In this document: positions 61,436 to 64,000 of the stretch, in pieces
Numbering within the stretch: position 1 is the first letter of the stretch
Layout of the letters: the number at the start of each line of letters is the position of its first letter
Assembly (NCBI GenBank): GCA_965226245.1
Contig: CBDDCL010000015.1
Coordinates: forward strand, 3,224,001 to 3,288,000
Direction: 5' to 3'
Source of the DNA: CBDCYS01 sp965226245
GTDB taxonomy: Bacteria; Acidobacteriota; Terriglobia; Bryobacterales; UBA6623
Length of the DNA: 64,000 nucleotides
Made by a program: the position numbers and the translations under genes
The notes under the pieces: generated by a model
Seen by the model: only the letters and a program-made list of their open reading frames with translations
What the model was told of the DNA's origin: nothing
Database searches by the model: none

Positions 61436-62235
61436 GCCGGCAACTCGATGACAACAAACATGTAGGGCAGAATGATGTAACCGAAAACCTGCATCCCCTC
61501 CACAACCCGCGTGGCGTTGGGCAATCCTTCCGTATCCGCGGATTTCTCAATGTTCTCCGCCCGGAACTGATCGTCCTTGATATAGGTGATGCGCGCCTCG
61601 GGGGCGTAGCGCCGGATCACGCCACTGAAGTATCCCTTCGAGTAGATATTCTCGTAGGAAAACGACCTCGGCCGACCCTCATCGTCAAACTCCTGCTCGG
61701 CAGCCACATCCGTGAAGGCCCACCACTGCTTCGACAACACTTCTTGAATCCGAAATGACCTGTCGCCGATCATCGTTCGAATGAGAACCCACCTTCGACT
61801 CGCACGGATCAACTCACCCATGGGCTTCACAATACTGGGGAGGTGCATGAGCAAATTACTGCAGGTCACGATGTCGAATTCACCATCCGACACCGGCATA
61901 TCAAAAATACTTGCCTGCTGAAAACTTGCGTTTGGCTCGCGTCCCCATGCCTGAGCCGCTTTCTCGAGAAGGATCGGATAATAGTCAATGCCCACGTATT
62001 GGAAAGGAGCCGAGACGGCATTCTTGAAGGACCGCAGATAATGTCCAGCGCCGCAGCCGACGTCTAAAACCGTAGCGTTGGGACGGATCCTTTGGGCTAC
62101 CAATCGTGCCATGGCCTTGGAACACTCCATCTCCGGCAGCTCGCCAACTGCGCGTTTGAAGTGAACACTGGCATAGGTTTCATTCGAAGCGTATTCATCC
62201 AAGCAAAGACCTTCGGCGGTCAATCGAGAAGTCAT
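61432..62235 (-). CDS. SAM-dependent methyltransferase
   Basis: 267 residues from ATG 62235 (MTSRLTAEGLCLDEYASNET); six residues more upstream possible. ATVLDVGCGAGHYLRSFKNA (motif I), YVGIDYYPILLEKAAQAW (motif II) and FDIVTCSNLLMHLPSIVKPM (motif IV/V). Class I fold; likely methylates a sugar or a precursor in this locus. Four-base overlap with the downstream gene. Confidence 0.88.
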   Translation of the reverse strand: MTSRLTAEGLCLDEYASNETYASVHFKRAVGELPEMECSKAMARLVAQRIRPNATVLDVGCGAGHYLRSFKNAVSAPFQYVGIDYYPILLEKAAQAWGREPNASFQQASIFDMPVSDGEFDIVTCSNLLMHLPSIVKPMGELIRASRRWVLIRTMIGDRSFRIQEVLSKQWWAFTDVAAEQEFDDEGRPRSFSYENIYSKGYFSGVIRRYAPEARITYIKDDQFRAENIEKSADTEGLPNATRVVEGMQVFGYIILPYMFVVIELPA

Positions 62236-62259
62236 AGTTGCTCCTTTCAGCACAAAAAA

Positions 62260-63249
62260 CTATCGTGCACATCGAAAAGCGTAGGGCGCAGGTCCCGTGG
62301 CGGCTTCGCTCGGCCGCTCCCGGTCCCACGCTTGAATCTGGGCCACGATGTCGACGCCGACGTTGCTGCTCCAGCGGCCGAGCAGTTGCCGGCTGACCGG
62401 CCCGACCCGGCCGTCAGCAATGGGCTCGCCGTTGAGACGGCAGACCGGAAGCAAACAAAACGGCGTGCCGGTCATGAACGCTTCATCGGCGGTCAGCACG
62501 TCGTAGGGTTCGATATTCGTCTGCAGGGTCCGCAGCCCGAGTTGCGGCGCCAGCTCTTCGAGCACGCAGGCGCGGCTGATGCCGCGCAGAATGTTGCGGC
62601 CCTCCGGCGTGATGATTGTCTTGTCTCGGACGATGAAAAAGTTGTCGCCCGTGCCCTCGGCGATGAAGCCGTCGGGATCGAGCAGCAGGGCCCAGTTGTT
62701 GTCGCCCTGGTAACGGCTCACCTCAATGTTGGCCATTAGATAATGCAGCCGGCTGCGGTTTTTCACTTTTGGATCGAGCAGCGCAGCCGGGATGGCGCGC
62801 TGGGAAGGAATCACGGCGTTGAGGCCTTCCTCAAACAGGTTCCCCATCCCCGCCACGGTCCAGCGCAAGGGAAAAACCGCGATGATCACGTTCGGTCCCG
62901 AAGCAACGCCGACAATCCCCTCATAGATCGACAACAGGCCGCGCGAGACGTCGATCATCACGCGCTGCTCATCGTCGGCAAGAAAGGCCGCGCGATTGGC
63001 CTCGATGGTTCGGCAGACAGCCTGCTCCATCTCAGCGATCGTTATCGGAGCCGGGATGTGCACCGCTTTCATGGAAGCGTAGAGGCGGTCGAGATGCTCG
63101 CGAAGCTTGAACTGTTGGCGGTTGAAGGAGCGCGTCATCTCGAAGACCATGTCTCCGAACATCAGCGCCGAGTCGTAGATCGAGAGCCGGGCCTCGGCCT
63201 CCGGCACCAGCTTGCCGTTGAAATAGACGACTCGAGAAGATGGGTTCAT
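62260..63249 (-). CDS. Class IV aminotransferase (branched-chain-aminotransferase-like)
   Basis: 329 residues of fold type IV PLP enzymes: VVYFNGKLVPEAEARLSIYD, ALMFGDMVFEMTRSFNRQQF, the PLP Lys in LLDPKVKNRSRLHYLMANIE (KxxNR), DGFIAEGTGDNFFIVRDKTI (ExxxxNxF) and LRGISRACVLEELAPQLGLR. It could aminate a keto acid or keto sugar. In this locus, a role in making an amino sugar or amino-acid substituent is possible but unproven. Starts at the ATG at 63249, 7 bp from the methyltransferase region at its other end. Confidence 0.88.
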   Translation of the reverse strand: MNPSSRVVYFNGKLVPEAEARLSIYDSALMFGDMVFEMTRSFNRQQFKLREHLDRLYASMKAVHIPAPITIAEMEQAVCRTIEANRAAFLADDEQRVMIDVSRGLLSIYEGIVGVASGPNVIIAVFPLRWTVAGMGNLFEEGLNAVIPSQRAIPAALLDPKVKNRSRLHYLMANIEVSRYQGDNNWALLLDPDGFIAEGTGDNFFIVRDKTIITPEGRNILRGISRACVLEELAPQLGLRTLQTNIEPYDVLTADEAFMTGTPFCLLPVCRLNGEPIADGRVGPVSRQLLGRWSSNVGVDIVAQIQAWDRERPSEAATGPAPYAFRCAR

Positions 63250-63308
63250 GGTTTATTCGGGTTGGGTCCTGGTTTGGTTGGGAACGGGGCCCCACAGACG
63301 GCGCTCGT

Positions 63309-63465
63309 GCGCCTCAAGCTTTTCTTGTCTCGGCCAGCAGCATCGTGTGTTCGTCGTCAAGGGTCAGCTTGGTGCGGATGTCCGAAGTGTTTCTCAGTTC
63401 CCTGCAAAAGCCGGCGGGCCGACTTTACAAAACCGATCGGACGGGGTGGAATATATTCCACGCGT
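63309..63465 (-). pseudogene. Short coding-like remnant between cytidylyltransferase and aminotransferase genes
   Basis: On the minus strand RELRNTSDIRTKLTLDDEHT, then MLLAETRKA and a stop looks coding. Upstream, in another frame, VEYIPPRPIGFVKSARRL leads into it if one T is removed from CTTTTGC (near 63418). Together this would be a roughly 48-residue small protein or the end of a larger lost gene. Family not recognised. Confidence 0.35.
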
Positions 63466-63477
63466 AAGACCAACGCG

Positions 63478-64000
63478 TCATCCAGCAACTGCCGGCGCGA
63501 GGCGCGCAGGTTCGCGGCTCAAAGCGCGCCGATAGACGTTGTCGTACCAGTCGATGATGTCGGTGATGTGAAATCGAGGGTTGCGGGGATAGAGATCCCG
63601 ATAGAGCCGCGACATGAATTCGTAGTCTTGCCTCGTGTTGACGTCGAGTCGTAACTCCGGACGCCGAAAAGCGGGCGGACAGGGCACTGTCCCGACGCGA
63701 TAGCGCTCGGGACGGGCGGCGGTTTGCGTCGCGTAGTCGAAGAAGTTCAGATGCGGGTGCTCCCGCCGAAGCGCGTCGCCGCGGCCGGCGCGGACTTGCT
63801 CGAGAGTCGCGAAATTGAAAACTTCCGCGCCAATGCCGTCCGGGTAGCCATTGCCGAACACTTCGGCAAGGTTGGAGGAGAACTCGCTCTGCCCGCGAAG
63901 ATGAAAATCAATGATCCGGTCGATCTCAGCAGGTTCGGGAACAGCATTGTCGGCTGGCAGCCGCACGATGACATCGGCGCCGAAGGCTCGCGCGGCTTGA
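63478..64000 (-). CDS. SpsF-type cytidylyltransferase, C-terminal part (5' end outside window)
   Basis: The frame is open to the window edge. VRLPADNAVPEPAEIDRIID (the RLPADNxxP block), LAEVFGNGYPDGIGAEVFNF (GYPDGxGxE), REHPHLNFFDYATQTAARPE and LRLDVNTRQDYEFMSRLYRD are typical of spore-coat-polysaccharide SpsF / acylneuraminate cytidylyltransferase relatives. It would activate a sugar acid as CMP-sugar, fitting the polysialyltransferase-like gene downstream. First visible gene of the locus. Confidence 0.82.
   Translation of the reverse strand, partial: QAARAFGADVIVRLPADNAVPEPAEIDRIIDFHLRGQSEFSSNLAEVFGNGYPDGIGAEVFNFATLEQVRAGRGDALRREHPHLNFFDYATQTAARPERYRVGTVPCPPAFRRPELRLDVNTRQDYEFMSRLYRDLYPRNPRFHITDIIDWYDNVYRRALSREPARLAPAVAG

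Overview
The window looks like a GC-rich chromosomal segment of a soil- or sediment-type bacterium, most likely Acidobacteriota of the Bryobacterales/Solibacter type. That is an inference from the CRTAC1/VCBS secreted proteins, the GPRTPEGKARSSQNA-type tail on ScpB, the small zinc-ribbon protein, the PknB-type kinase and the very heavy IS load. No rRNA, tRNA or CRISPR array was seen. About a third of the window is mobile DNA or genes broken by it.

Layout. 1-7.8 kb is a mosaic of broken genes: a surface-polysaccharide methyltransferase, a family-4 glycosyltransferase split by an IS1380-family element (5-bp TSD) and carrying a 193-bp tandem duplication, a group II intron RT fragment, a thiolase fragment, a second unrelated IS1380-family transposase, a full-length group II intron on the minus strand, and a PPC-domain remnant. 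7.8-13.8 kb holds housekeeping genes: a decayed alpha/beta hydrolase, the E1 beta and alpha subunits of a 2-oxoacid dehydrogenase, a zinc-ribbon mini-protein, a metallophosphoesterase, a cupin protein and a decayed thioredoxin. 13.8-16 kb has two copies of an IS1595/ISXO2-like element. 16.4-21.3 kb contains an unusual 23-residue-repeat, coiled-coil-like protein with a C-terminal membrane segment, followed by scpA and scpB (condensin partners). 21.3-25.9 kb has an orphan lipoyl domain, two secreted beta-propeller (VCBS/FG-GAP) proteins and a divergent class II aldolase.

25.9-43.3 kb is a mobile-element pile-up. An ISXO2-like copy is split by IS1380. It is followed by a truncated HD-domain gene, then two tandem units made of an ISKra4-family IS, a RAYT fragment and a higBA toxin-antitoxin pair, then a third ISKra4 copy that abuts a diverged ISKra4 relative. 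Next come an integrase remnant, a Ser/Thr kinase gene cleanly split by an IS1634 element, and an IS110 element with a plausible bridge-RNA region. A deletion derivative of an IS110 relative lies at 10.74-10.88 kb.

43.9-64.0 kb is one long minus-strand surface-polysaccharide locus. In order of transcription it encodes an SpsF-type cytidylyltransferase, a class IV aminotransferase, a methyltransferase, a sugar isomerase/epimerase, two short-chain dehydrogenases around a GmhA-like SIS protein, a polysialyltransferase-like enzyme (split by ISXO2-like copy 4), a Wzx flippase, a hexapeptide acyltransferase, an O-antigen ligase/Wzy-like protein, a GT4 glycosyltransferase, a TagA/WecG-type transferase, an N-truncated CDP-paratose-epimerase-like protein, UDP-glucose dehydrogenase, a second ligase-like protein, a FecR-like secreted protein and a TPR protein. 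Together they would make nucleotide sugars, build a repeat unit, flip and polymerise it, and modify it with acyl and methyl groups.

Caution on data quality: several single-base frameshifts, deletion-only damage inside repeated elements (33.39-34.3 kb, and about 15.3-15.4 kb) and the 193-bp duplication could be assembly or consensus errors of a repeat-rich genome as well as real decay.
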